Shown: positions 10,331-23,519 of the stretch, one piece after another
How the letters are laid out: every line of letters begins with the position of its first letter
Numbering within the stretch: position 1 is the stretch's first letter
Assembly (NCBI RefSeq): GCF_963662255.1
Contig: NW_026912178.1
Span: forward strand, 1,674,001-1,738,000
Source: Cinclus cinclus
Lineage: Eukaryota; Chordata; Aves; Passeriformes; Cinclidae
DNA: 64,000 bases
Direction: 5' to 3'
Notes under the pieces: model-generated
The model's input: only the letters and a program-made list of their open reading frames with translations
Databases searched by the model: none
Told to the model about the DNA's origin: nothing
Position numbers and translations under genes: made by a program

Positions 10331-13300
10331 GTTAAGAGAAGCAAGGAACCATTGTGACCCAAGGGAGGCTAACAATTTAATGATCGATTGTGACACCAGG
10401 GGTTGTAATAGGGCCAGGGATGAATTGTGAAAGCATGGAGCCCAAGAAAAACATGGAAACATTATGACACCATAGAGGCCAAGACTCAAATGATTCATTG
10501 TAACACCAAGTGGCCTAAAAGGGCATGGGACGCATTGTGACACCACAGGGGTTAAGAGAAGCAAGGAACCATTGTGACCCAATGTAGGCTAACAATCTAA
10601 GAATCCCTTTTGACACCAGGGGGCTCAAAAGGACCACGGATGAACTGTGACAGCATGAGGACCTATAGAAGCAAGGATCTATTATGACGCCATGAAGGCC
10701 AAGAATCAAATGATTCATTCTGACATCAAGTGGCCTAAAAGGGCTTGGAATGCATTGTGACACCACAGAGGTTAAGAGAAGCAAGGAACCATTGTGACCC
10801 AAGGGAGGCTAACAATCTAATGATCCATTGTGACACCAGGGGTTGTAATAGGGCCAGGGATGAATTGTGAAATCATGGGGACCAAGAAAAACATGGAAAC
10901 ATTATGACACCATAGAGGCCAAGACTCAAATGATTCATTGTAACACCAAGTGGACTAAAAGGGCACGGGATGCATTGTGACACCACAGAGGTTAAGAGAA
11001 GCAAGGAACCATTGTGACCCAATGCAGGCTAACTATCTAAGATTCCCTTTTGACACCAGGGGACGCAAAAGGACCACAGATGAACTGTGACAGCATGGGG
11101 ACCTATAGAAGCAAGGATCTATTATGACACCATGAAGGCCAAGAATCAAATGATTCATTGTGACATCAAGTGGCCTAAAAGGGCTTGGAATGCATTGTGA
11201 CACCACAGAGGTTAAGAGAAGCAGGGAACCATTGTGACTCAAGGGGAGGCTAACAATCTAACGATCCCCTGTGACACCAGGGGTTGTAATAGGGGCAGGG
11301 ATGAATTGTGAAAGCATGGGGCACAATTAATCATGGAAATATTATGACAACATAGAGGCCAAGACTCAAATGATTCATTGTAACACCAAGTGGCCTAAAA
11401 GGGCATGGGATGCATTGTGACACCACAGAGGTTAAGAGAAGCAAGGAACCATTGTGACCCAATGCAGGCTAACTATCCAAGATTCCCTTTTGACACCAGG
11501 GGGCGCAAAAGGACCACGGATGAACTGTGACAGCATGGGGACCTATAGAAGCAAGGATTTATTATGACACCATGAAGGCCAAGAATCAAATGATTCATTG
11601 TGACATCAAGTGGCCTAAAAGGGCTTGGAATGCATTGTGACACCACAGAGGTTAAGAGAAGCAAGTAACCATTGTGACCCAAGTGAGGCTAACAATCTGA
11701 TGATCCCCAGTGACACCAGGGGTTGTAATAGGGCCAGGGATGAATTGTGAAAGCATGGAGCCCAAGAAAAACATGGAAACATTTTGACACCATAGAGGCC
11801 AAGACTCAAATGATTCATTGTAAAACCAAGTGGCCTAAAAGGGCATGGGATGCATTGTGACACCATAGGGGTTAAGAGAAGCAAGGAACCATTGTGACCC
11901 AATGCAGGCTAACAATCTAAGAATCCCTTTTGACACCAGGGGGCGCAAAAGGACCACGGATGAACTGTGACAGCATGGGGACCTATAGAAGCAAGGATCT
12001 ATTATGACACCATGAAGGCCAAGAATCAAATGATTCATTGTGACATCAAGTGGCCTAAAAGGGCTTGGAATGCATTGTGACACCACAGAGGTTAAGAGAA
12101 GCAGGGAACAATTGTCACTGAAGGGAGGCTAACAATCTAACGATCCCCTGTGACACCAGGGGTTGTAATAGGGGCCAGGAATGAATTGTGAAAGCATGGG
12201 GCACAATTAATCATGGAAATATTATGACAACATAGAGGCCAAGACTCAAATGATTCATTGTAACACCAAGTGGCCTAAAAGGGCATGGGATGCATTGTGA
12301 CACCACAGAGGTTAAGAGAAGCAGGGAACCATTGTGACCCAATGCAGGCTAACAATCTAAGAGTCCCTTTTGACACCAGGGGGCGCAAAAGGACCACGGA
12401 TGAACTGTGACAGCATGGGGACCTATAGAAGCAAGGATCTATTATGACACCATGAAGGCCAAGAATCAAATGATTCATTGTGACATCAAGTGGCCTAAAA
12501 GGGCTTGGAATGCATTGTGACACCACAGAGGTTAAGAGAAGCAAGCAACCATTGTGACCCAATGCAGGCTAACAATCTAATGATCCATTGTGACACCAGG
12601 GGTTGTAATAGGGCCAGGGATGAATTGTGAAAGCATGGAGCCCAAGAAAAACATGGAAACATTATGACACCAGAGAGGCCAAGACTCAAATGATTCATTG
12701 TAACACCAAGTGGCCTAAAAGGGCATGGGATGCATTGTGACACCACAGAGGTTAAGAGAAGCAAGGAACCATTGTGACCCAACGTAGGCTAACAATCTAA
12801 GAATCCCTTTTGACACCAGGGGGCTCAAAAGGACCACGGATGTACTGTGACGGCATGGGGACCTATAGAAGCAAGGATCTATTATGACACCATGAAGGCC
12901 AAGAATCAAATGATTCATTCTGACATCAAGTGGCCTAAAAGGGCTTGGAATGCATTGTGACACCACAGAGGTTAAGAGAAGCAGGGAACAATTGTCACTG
13001 AAGGGAGGCTAACAATCTAACGATCCCCTGTGACACCAGGGGTTGTAATAGGGCCAGGGATGAATTGTGAAAGCATGGGGCACAATAAATCATGGAAATA
13101 TTATGACACCATAGAGGCCAAGATTCAAATGATTCATTGTAACACCAAGTGGCCTAAAAGGGCATGGGATGCATTGTGACACCACAGAGGTTAAGAGAAG
13201 CAGGGAACCATTGTGACCCAATGCAGGCTAACAATCTAAGAATCCCTTTTGACACCAGGGGGCGCAAAAGGACCACGGATGAACTGTGACAGCATGGGGA

Positions 13301-13409
13301 CCTATAGAAGCAAGGATCTATTATGACACCATGAAGGCCAAGAATCAAATGATTCATTGTGACATCAAGTGGCCTAAAAGGGCTTGGAATGCATTGTGAC
13401 ACCACAGAG

Positions 13410-13629
13410 GTTAAGAGAAGCAAGGAACCATTGTGACCCAAGGGAGGCTAACAATCTAATGATCCATTGTGACACCAGGGGTTGTAATAGGGCCAGGGAT
13501 GAATTGTGAAAGCATGGGGCCCAAGAAAAACATGGAAACATTATGACACCATAGAGGCCAAGACTCAAATGATTCATTGTAACACCAAGTGGCCTAAAAG
13601 GGCATGGGATGCATTGTGACACCACAGAG
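13410..13629 (+). repeat. Type specimen: monomer subfamily A2 (220 bp)
   Basis: A2 replaces the A1 segment with CCCAAGAAAAACATGG and reads GATCCATTGTGACACC in the second subunit, so it lacks the hairpin. The fifth core reads TGTAACACC. It is the commonest A form by eye and follows B monomers throughout. A form with GGACCAAG in place of GGCCCAAG or GAGCCCAAG also occurs, for example near 9,340 and 41,210. Confidence 0.9.
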
Positions 13630-13849
13630 GTTAAGAGAAGCAAGGAACCATTGTGACCCAATGCAGGCTAACTATCCAAGATTCCCTTTTGACACCAGGG
13701 GGCGCAAAAGGACCACGGATGAACTGTGACAGCATGGGGACCTATAGAAGCAAGGATTTATTATGACACCATGAAGGCCAAGAATCAAATGATTCATTGT
13801 GACATCAAGTGGCCTAAAAGGGCTTGGAATGCATTGTGACACCACAGAG
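13630..13849 (+). repeat. Type specimen: monomer subfamily B2
   Basis: B2 is recognised by AACTATCCAAGATTCCC in the second subunit, GGGGGCGC, and AAGGATTTATT in place of AAGGATCTATT. The same combination recurs as a linked set at many sites, for example 15,000, 17,190, 29,940, 34,770, 43,130 and 48,850. This makes it a useful marker for aligning the larger blocks. Confidence 0.88.
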
Positions 13850-14727
13850 GTTAAGAGAAGCAGGGAACCATTGTGACCCAATGCAGGCTAACAATCTAAT
13901 GATCCCCTGAGACACCAGGGGTTGTTATAGGGCCAGGGATGAATTGTGAAAACATGGGGCACAATAAATCATGGAAATATTATGACACCATAGAGGCCAA
14001 GACTCAAATGATTCATTGTTACACCAAGTGGCCTAAAAGGGCATGGGATGCATTGTGACACCACAGAGGTTAAGAGAAGCAGGGAACCATTGTGACCCAA
14101 TGCAGGCTAACAATCTAAGAATCCCTTTTGACACCAGGGGGCGCAAAAGGACCACGGATGAACTGTGACAGCATGGGGACCTATAGAAGCAAGGATCTAT
14201 TATGACACCATGAAGGCCAAGAATCAAATGATTCATTGTGACATCAAGTGGCCTAAAAGGGCTTGGAATGCATTGTGACACCACAGAGGTTAAGAGAAGC
14301 AAGCAACCATTGTGACCCAAGGGAGGCTAACAATCTAATGATCCCCTGTGACACCAGGGGTAGTAATAGGGCCAGGGATGAATTGTGAAAGCATGGGGCA
14401 CAATAAATCATGGAAATATTATGACACCATAGAGGCCAAGATTCAAATGATTCATTGTAACACCAAGTGGCCTAAAAGGGCATGGGATGCATTGTGACAC
14501 CACAGAGGTTAAGAGAAGCAGGGAACCATTGTGACCCAATGCAGGCTAACAATCTAAGAATCCCTTTTGACACCAGGGGGCGCAAAAGGACCACGGATGA
14601 ACTGTGACAGCATGGGGACCTATAGAAGCAAGGATCTATTATGACACCATGAAGGCCAAGAATCAAATGATTCATTGTGACATCAAGTGGCCTAAAAGGG
14701 CTTGGAATGCATTGTGACACCACAGAG

Positions 14728-17700
14728 GTTAAGAGAAGCAGGGAACCATTGTGACTCAAGGGAGGCTAACAATCTAACGATCCCCTGTGACACCAGGGGT
14801 TGTAATAGGGGCAGGGATGAATTGTGAAAGCATGGGGCACAATTAATCATGGAAATATTATGACAACATAGAGGCCAAGACTCAAATGATTCATTGTAAC
14901 ACCAAGTGGCCTAAAAGGGCATGGGATGCATTGTGACACCACAGAGGTTAAGAGAAGCAAGGAACCATTGTGACCCAATGCAGGCTAACTATCCAAGATT
15001 CCCTTTTGACACCAGGGGGCGCAAAAGGACCACGGATGAACTGTGACAGCATGGGGACCTATAGAAGCAAGGATTTATTATGACACCATGAAGGCCAAGA
15101 ATCAAATGATTCATTGTGACATCAAGTGGCCTAAAAGGGCTTGGAATGCATTGTGACACCACAGAGGTTAAGAGAAGCAAGTAACCATTGTGACCCAAGT
15201 GAGGCTAACAATCTGATGATCCCCAGTGACACCAGGGGTTGTAATAGGGCCAGGGATGAATTGTGAAAGCATGGAGCCCAAGAAAAACATGGAAACATTT
15301 TGACACCATAGAGGCCAAGACTCAAATGATTCATTGTAAAACCAAGTGGCCTAAAAGGGCATGGGATGCATTGTGACACCATAGGGGTTAAGAGAAGCAA
15401 GGAACCATTGTGACCCAATGCAGGCTAACAATCTAAGAATCCCTTTTGACACCAGGGGGCGCAAAAGGACCACGGATGAACTGTGACAGCATGGGGACCT
15501 ATAGAAGCAAGGATCTATTATGACACCATGAAGGCCAAGAATCAAATGATTCATTGTGACATCAAGTGGCCTAAAAGGGCTTGGAATGCATTGTGACACC
15601 ACAGAGGTTAAGAGAAGCAGGGAACAATTGTCACTGAAGGGAGGCTAACAATCTAACGATCCCCTGTGACACCAGGGGTTGTAATAGGGGCCAGGAATGA
15701 ATTGTGAAAGCATGGGGCACAATTAATCATGGAAATATTATGACAACATAGAGGCCAAGACTCAAATGATTCATTGTAACACCAAGTGGCCTAAAAGGGC
15801 ATGGGATGCATTGTGACACCACAGAGGTTAAGAGAAGCAGGGAACCATTGTGACCCAATGCAGGCTAACAATCTAAGAGTCCCTTTTGACACCAGGGGGC
15901 GCAAAAGGACCACGGATGAACTGTGACAGCATGGGGACCTATAGAAGCAAGGATCTATTATGACACCATGAAGGCCAAGAATCAAATGATTCATTGTGAC
16001 ATCAAGTGGCCTAAAAGGGCTTGGAATGCATTGTGACACCACAGAGGTTAAGAGAAGCAAGCAACCATTGTGACCCAATGCAGGCTAACAATCTAATGAT
16101 CCATTGTGACACCAGGGGTTGTAATAGGGCCAGGGATGAATTGTGAAAGCATGGAGCCCAAGAAAAACATGGAAACATTATGACACCAGAGAGGCCAAGA
16201 CTCAAATGATTCATTGTAACACCAAGTGGCCTAAAAGGGCATGGGATGCATTGTGACACCACAGAGGTTAAGAGAAGCAAGGAACCATTGTGACCCAACG
16301 TAGGCTAACAATCTAAGAATCCCTTTTGACACCAGGGGGCTCAAAAGGACCACGGATGTACTGTGACGGCATGGGGACCTATAGAAGCAAGGATCTATTA
16401 TGACACCATGAAGGCCAAGAATCAAATGATTCATTCTGACATCAAGTGGCCTAAAAGGGCTTGGAATGCATTGTGACACCACAGAGGTTAAGAGAAGCAG
16501 GGAACAATTGTCACTGAAGGGAGGCTAACAATCTAACGATCCCCTGTGACACCAGGGGTTGTAATAGGGCCAGGGATGAATTGTGAAAGCATGGGGCACA
16601 ATAAATCATGGAAATATTATGACACCATAGAGGCCAAGATTCAAATGATTCATTGTAACACCAAGTGGCCTAAAAGGGCATGGGATGCATTGTGACACCA
16701 CAGAGGTTAAGAGAAGCAGGGAACCATTGTGACCCAATGCAGGCTAACAATCTAAGAATCCCTTTTGACACCAGGGGGCGCAAAAGGACCACGGATGAAC
16801 TGTGACAGCATGGGGACCTATAGAAGCAAGGATCTATTATGACACCATGAAGGCCAAGAATCAAATGATTCATTGTGACATCAAGTGGCCTAAAAGGGCT
16901 TGGAATGCATTGTGACACCACAGAGGTTAAGAGAAGCAAGGAACCATTGTGACCCAAGGGAGGCTAACAATCTAATGATCCATTGTGACACCAGGGGTTG
17001 TAATAGGGCCAGGGATGAATTGTGAAAGCATGGGGCCCAAGAAAAACATGGAAACATTATGACACCATAGAGGCCAAGACTCAAATGATTCATTGTAACA
17101 CCAAGTGGCCTAAAAGGGCATGGGATGCATTGTGACACCACAGAGGTTAAGAGAAGCAAGGAACCATTGTGACCCAATGCAGGCTAACTATCCAAGATTC
17201 CCTTTTGACACCAGGGGGCGCAAAAGGACCACGGATGAACTGTGACAGCATGGGGACCTATAGAAGCAAGGATTTATTATGACACCATGAAGGCCAAGAA
17301 TCAAATGATTCATTGTGACATCAAGTGGCCTAAAAGGGCTTGGAATGCATTGTGACACCACAGAGGTTAAGAGAAGCAGGGAACCATTGTGACCCAATGC
17401 AGGCTAACAATCTAATGATCCCCTGAGACACCAGGGGTTGTTATAGGGCCAGGGATGAATTGTGAAAACATGGGGCACAATAAATCATGGAAATATTATG
17501 ACACCATAGAGGCCAAGACTCAAATGATTCATTGTTACACCAAGTGGCCTAAAAGGGCATGGGATGCATTGTGACACCACAGAGGTTAAGAGAAGCAGGG
17601 AACCATTGTGACCCAATGCAGGCTAACAATCTAAGAATCCCTTTTGACACCAGGGGGCGCAAAAGGACCACGGATGAACTGTGACAGCATGGGGACCTAT

Positions 17701-18243
17701 AGAAGCAAGGATCTATTATGACACCATGAAGGCCAAGAATCAAATGATTCATTGTGACATCAAGTGGCCTAAAAGGGCTTGGAATGCATTGTGACACCAC
17801 AGAGGTTAAGAGAAGCAAGCAACCATTGTGACCCAAGGGAGGCTAACAATCTAATGATCCCCTGTGACACCAGGGGTAGTAATAGGGCCAGGGATGAATT
17901 GTGAAAGCATGGGGCACAATAAATCATGGAAATATTATGACACCATAGAGGCCAAGATTCAAATGATTCATTGTAACACCAAGTGGCCTAAAAGGGCATG
18001 GGATGCATTGTGACACCACAGAGGTTAAGAGAAGCAGGGAACCATTGTGACCCAATGCAGGCTAACAATCTAAGAATCCCTTTTGACACCAGGGGGCGCA
18101 AAAGGACCACGGATGAACTGTGACAGCATGGGGACCTATAGAAGCAAGGATCTATTATGACACCATGAAGGCCAAGAATCAAATGATTCATTGTGACATC
18201 AAGTGGCCTAAAAGGGCTTGGAATGCATTGTGACACCACAGAG
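14728..18243 (+). repeat. 16-monomer higher-order repeat, copy 2 (3,516 bp)
   Basis: This is a direct tandem copy of 11,211-14,727 carrying all the private marks listed there. After 18,243 the next monomer is A2, not the A1 with GTGACTCAAGG that begins copies 1 and 2, so only two full copies exist here. Confidence 0.92.
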
Positions 18244-20002
18244 GTTAAGAGAAGCAAGGAACCATTGTGACCCAAGGGAGGCTAACAATCTAATGATCCA
18301 TTGTGACACCAGGGTTTGTAATAGGGCCAGGGATGAATTGTGAAAGCATGGGGCCCAAGAAAAACATGGAAACATTATGACACCATAGAGGCCAAGACTC
18401 AAATGATTCATTGTAACACCAAGTGGCCTAAAAGGGCATGGGACGCATTGTGACACCACAGGGGTTAAGAGAAGAAAGGAACCATTGTGACCCAATGTAG
18501 GCTAACAATCTAAGAATCCCTTTTGACACCAGGGGGCTCAAAAGGACCACGGATGAACTGTGACAGCATGAGGACCTATAGAAGCAAGGATCTATTATGA
18601 CACCATGAAGGCCAAGAATCAAATGATTCATTGTGACATCAAGTGGCCTAAAAGGGCTTGGAATGCATTGTGACACCACAGAGGTTAAGAGAAGCAGGGA
18701 ACCATTGTGACCCAAGGGAGGCTAACAATCTAATGATCCCCTGTGACACCAGGGGTTGTTATAGGGCCAGGGATGAATTGTGAAAGCATGGGGCACAATA
18801 AATCATGGAAATATTATGACACCATAGAGGCCAAGACTCAAATGATTCATTGTTACACCAAGTGGCCTAAAAGGGCATGGGATGCATTGTGACACCACAG
18901 AGGTTAAGAGAAGCAGGGAACCATTGTGACCCAATGCAGGCTAACAATCTAAGAATCCCTTTTGACACGAGGGGACGCAAAAGGACCACGGATGAACTGT
19001 GACAGCATGGGGACCTATAGAAGCAAGGATCTATTATGACACCATGAAGGCCAAGAATCAAATGATTCATTGGGACATCAAGTGGCCTAAAAGGGCTTGG
19101 AATGCATTGTGACACCACAGAGGTTAAGAGAAGCAAGCAACCATTGTGACCCAAGGGAGGCTAACAATCTAATGATCCATTGTGACACCAGGGGTTGTAA
19201 TAGGGCCAGGGATGAATTGTGAAAGCATGGAGCCCAAGAAAAACATGGAAACATTATGACACCATAGAGGCCAAGACTCAAATGATTCATTGTAACACCA
19301 AGTGGCCTAAAAGGTCATGGGACGCATTGTGACACCACAGGGGTTAAGAGAAGCAAGGAACCATTGTGACCCAATGCAGGCTAACAATCTAAGAATCCCT
19401 TTTGACACCAGGGGGCTCAAAAGGACCACGGATGAACTGTGACAGCATGGGGACCTATAGAAGCAAGGATCTATTATGACACCATGAAGGCCAAGAATCA
19501 AATGATTCATTGTGACATCAAGTGGCCTAAAAGGGCTTGGAATGCATTGTGACACCACAGAGGTTAAGAGAAGCAAGGAACCATTGTGACCCAAGGGAGG
19601 CTAACAATCTAATGATCCATTGTGACACCAGGGTTTGTAATAGGGCCAGGGATGAATTGTGAAAGCATGGGGCCCAAGAAAAACATGGAAACATTATGAC
19701 ACCATAGAGGCCAAGACTCAAATGATTCATTGTAACACCAAGTGGCCTAAAAGGGCATGGGATGCATTGTGACACCACAGAGGTTAAGAGAAGCAAGGAA
19801 CCATTGTGACCCAATGCAGGCTAACTATCCAAGATTCCCTTTTGACACCAGGGGGCTCAAAAGGACCACGGATGTACTGTGACGGCATGGGGACCTATAG
19901 AAGCAAGGATCTATTATGACACCATGAAGGCCAAGAATCAAATGATTCATTCTGACATCAAGTGGCCTAAAAGGGCTTGGAATGCATTGTGACACCACAG
20001 AG
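18244..20002 (+). repeat. Linking segment of 8 monomers, partly like 7.9-9.0 kb
   Basis: These are ordinary alternating A and B monomers. From about 18,690 to 19,560 the order and marks resemble 7,913-8,790 at an offset of 10,771 bp: GGGACATC, GCAAGCAACC, then AGGTCATGGGACG. The match is looser than in the named blocks. One B1 copy has TTGACACGAGGGGACGC near 18,963. Confidence 0.75.
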
Positions 20003-23000
20003 GTTAAGAGAAGCAGGGAACCATTGTGGCCCAAGGGAGGCTAACAATCTAATGATCCCCTGTGACACCAGGGGTTGTAATAGGGCCAGGGATGAATTGT
20101 GAAAGCATGGGGCACAATAAATCATGGAAATATTATGACACCATAGAGGCCAAGATTCAAATGATTCATTGTAACACCAAGTGGCCTAAAAGGGCATGGG
20201 ATGCATTGTGACACCACAGAGGTTAAGAGAAGCAGGGAACCATTGTGACCCAATGCAGGCTAACAATCTAAGAATCCCTTTTGACACCAGGGGGCGCAAA
20301 AGGACCACGGATGAACTGTGACAGCATGGGGACCTATAGAAGCAAGGATCTATTATGACACCATGAAGGCCAAGAATCAAATGATTCATTGTGACATCAA
20401 GTGGCCTAAAAGGGCTTGGAATGCATTGTGACACCACAGAGGTTAAGAGAAGCAAGGAACAATTGTGACCCTAGGGAGGCTAACAATCTAATGATCCATT
20501 GTGACACCAGGGTTTGTAATAGGGCCAGGGTTGAATTGTGAAAGCATGGGGCCCAAGAAAAACATGGAAACATTATGACACCATAGAGGCCAAGACTCAA
20601 ATGATTCATTGTAACACCAAGTGGCCTAAAAGGGCATGGGATGCATTGTGACACCACAGTGGTTAAGAGAAGGAAGGAACCATTGTGACCCAATGCAGGC
20701 TAACTATCCAAGATTCCCTTTTGATACCAGGGGGCGCAAAAGGACCACGGATGAACTGTGACAGCATGGGGACCTATAGAAGCAAGGATTTATTATGACA
20801 CCATGAAGGCCAAGAATCAAATGATTCATTGTGACATCAAGTGGCCTAAAAGGGCTTGGAATGCATTGTGACACCACAGAGGTTAAGAGAAGCAGGGAAC
20901 CATTGTGACCCAAGGGAGGCTAACAATCTAATGATCCCCTGTGACACCAGGGGTTGTAATAGGGCCAGGGATGAATTGTGAAAGCATGGGGCACAATAAA
21001 TCATGGAAATATTATGACACCATAGAGGCCAAGACTCAAATGATTCATTGTTACACCAAGTGGCCTAAAAGGGCATGGGATGCATTGTGACACCACAGAG
21101 GTTAAGAGAAGCAGGGAACCATTGTGACCCAATGCATGCTAACAATCTAAGAATCCGTTTTGACACCAGGGGGCGCAAAAGGACCACGGATGAACTGTGA
21201 CAGCATGGGGACCTATAGAAGCAAGGATCTATTATGACACCATGAAGGCCAAGAATCAAATGATTCATTGGGACATCAAGTGGCCTAAAAGGGCTTGGAA
21301 TGCATTGTGACACCACAGAGGTTAAGAGAAGCAAGCAACCATTGTGACCCAAGGGAGGCTAACAATCTAATGATCCATTGTGACACCAGGCGTTGTAATA
21401 GGGCCAGGGATGAATTGTGAAAGCATGGAGCCCAAGAAAAACATGGAAACATTATGACACCATAGAGGCCAAGACTCAAATGATTCATTGTAACACCAAG
21501 TGGCCTAAAAGGTCATGGGACGCATTGTGACACCACAGGGGTTAAGAGAAGCAAGGAACCATTGTGACCCAATGCAGGCTAACAATCTAAGAATCCGTTT
21601 TGACACCAGGGGGCTCAAAAGGACCACGGATGAACTGTGACAGCATGGGGACCTATAGAAGCAAGGATCTATTATGACACCATGAAGGCCAAGAATCAAA
21701 TGATTCATTGTGACATCAAGTGGCCTAAAAGGGCTTGGAATGCATTGTGACACCACAGAGGTTAAGAGAAGCAAGCAACCATTGTGACCCAAGGGAGGCT
21801 AACAATCTAATGATCCATTGCGACACCAGGGGTTGTAATAGGGCCAGGGATGAATTGTGAAAGCATGGAGCCCAAGAAAAACATGGAAACATTATGACAC
21901 CATAGAGGCCAAGACTCAAATGATTCATTGTAACACCAAGTGGCCTAAAAGGGCATGGGATGCATTGTGACACCACAGAGGTTAAGAGAAGCAAGGAACC
22001 ATTGTGACCCAATGTAGGCTAACAATCTAAGAATCCCTTTGGACACCAGGGGGCTCAAAAGGACCACGGATGAACTGTGACAGCATGAGGACCTATAGAA
22101 GCAAGGGTCTATTATGACACCATGAAGGCCAAGAATCAAATGATTCATTGTGACATCAAGTGGCCTAAAAGGGCTTGGAATGCATTGTGACACCACAGAG
22201 GTTAAGAGAAGCAAGGAACCATTGTGACCCAAGGGAGGCTAACAATCTAATGATCCATTGTGACACCAGGGGTTGTAATAGGGCCAGGGATGAATTGTGA
22301 AAGCATGGGGACCAAGAAAAACATGGAAACATTATGACACCATAGAGGCCAAGACTCAAATGATTCATTGTAACACCAAGTGGCCTAAAAGGGCATGGGA
22401 TGCATTGTGACACCACAGAGGTTAAGAGAAGCAAGGAACCATTGTGACCCAATGCAGGCTAACTATCTAAGATTCCCTTTTGACACCAGGGGACGCAAAA
22501 GGACCACAGATGAACTGTGACAGCATGGGGACCTATAGAAGCAAGGATCTATAATGACACCATGAAGGCCAAGAATCAAATGATTCATTGTGACATCAAG
22601 TGGCCTAAAAGGGCTTGGAATGCATTGTGACACCACAGAGGTTAAGAGAAGCAAGGAACCATTGTGACCCAAGGGAGGCTTACAATCTAATGTTCCATTG
22701 TGACACCAGGGGTTGTAATAGGGCCAGGGATGAATTGTGAAAGCATGGAGCCCAAAAAAACATGGAAATATTTTGACACCATAGAGGCCAAGACTCAAAT
22801 GATTCATTGTAACACCAAATGGCCTAAAAGGGCATGGGATGCATTGTGACACCACAGAGGTTAAGAGAAGCAAGGAACCATTGTGACCCAATGCAGGCTA
22901 ACTATCTAAGATTCCCTTTTGACACCAGGGGGTGCAAAAGGACCACGGATGAACTGTGACAGCATGGGGACCTATAGAAGCAAGGATCTATTATGACACC

Positions 23001-23519
23001 ATGAAGGCCAAGAATCAAATGATTCATTGTGACATCAAGTGGCCTAAAAGGGCATGGGATGCATTGTGACACCACAGAGGTTAAGAGAAGCAAGGAACCA
23101 TTGTGACCCAATGCAGGCTAACAATCTAAGAATCCCTTTTGACACCAGGGGGCGCAAAAGGACCACGGATGAACTGTGACAGCATGGGGACCTATAGAAG
23201 CAAGGATCTATTATGACACCATGAAGGCCAAGAATCAAATGATTCATTGTGACATCAAGTGGCCTAAAAGGGCTTGGAATGCATTGTGACACCACAGAGG
23301 TTAAGAGAAGCAAGGAACCATTGTGACCCAAGGGAGGCTAACAATTTAATGATCCATTGTGACACCAGGGGTTGTAATAGGGCCAGGGATGAATTGTGAA
23401 AGCATGGAGCCCAAGAAAAACATGGAAACATTATGACACCATAGAGGCCAAGACTCAAATGATTCATTGTTACACCAAGTGGCCTAAAAGGGCATGGGAT
23501 GCATTGTGACACCACAGAG
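20003..23519 (+). repeat. 16-monomer block, second dispersed copy
   Basis: This is the counterpart of 7,034-10,550, 12,969 bp downstream, with the same private marks including TTTTGATACC and GTGACCCTAGG. Its right half, from 21,761, is also the left part of the 17-monomer tandem repeat. The two duplication events therefore overlap and happened at different times. Confidence 0.86.

Larger units (their letters stand above)
7034..10550 (+). repeat. 16-monomer block (3,517 bp), first of two dispersed copies
   Basis: This block matches 20,003-23,519 at a constant offset of 12,969 bp. Shared private changes include GGAACAATTGTGACCCTAGG, CAGGGTTGAATTG, GAGAAGGAAGGAACC, TTTTGATACC and ACAATTTAATGATC. 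It contains a B-B pair at 9,891-10,330. The region between 10,551 and 11,210 is ordinary B3, A2 and B4 sequence joining this block to the next. Confidence 0.87.
11211..14727 (+). repeat. 16-monomer higher-order repeat, copy 1 (3,517 bp)
   Basis: The order by class is A1-B2-A2-B1-A1-B1-A2-B3-A1-B1-A2-B2-A1-B1-A1-B1. Private marks include ACAATCTGATGATCCCCAG, GGAACAATTGTCACTGAAGG, CCAACGTAGGC, GATGTACTGTGACGG and CCCTGAGACACC. It matches the next 3,516 bp almost base for base. The one-base length difference is an extra G in AAGGGGAGG near 11,244. Confidence 0.92.
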
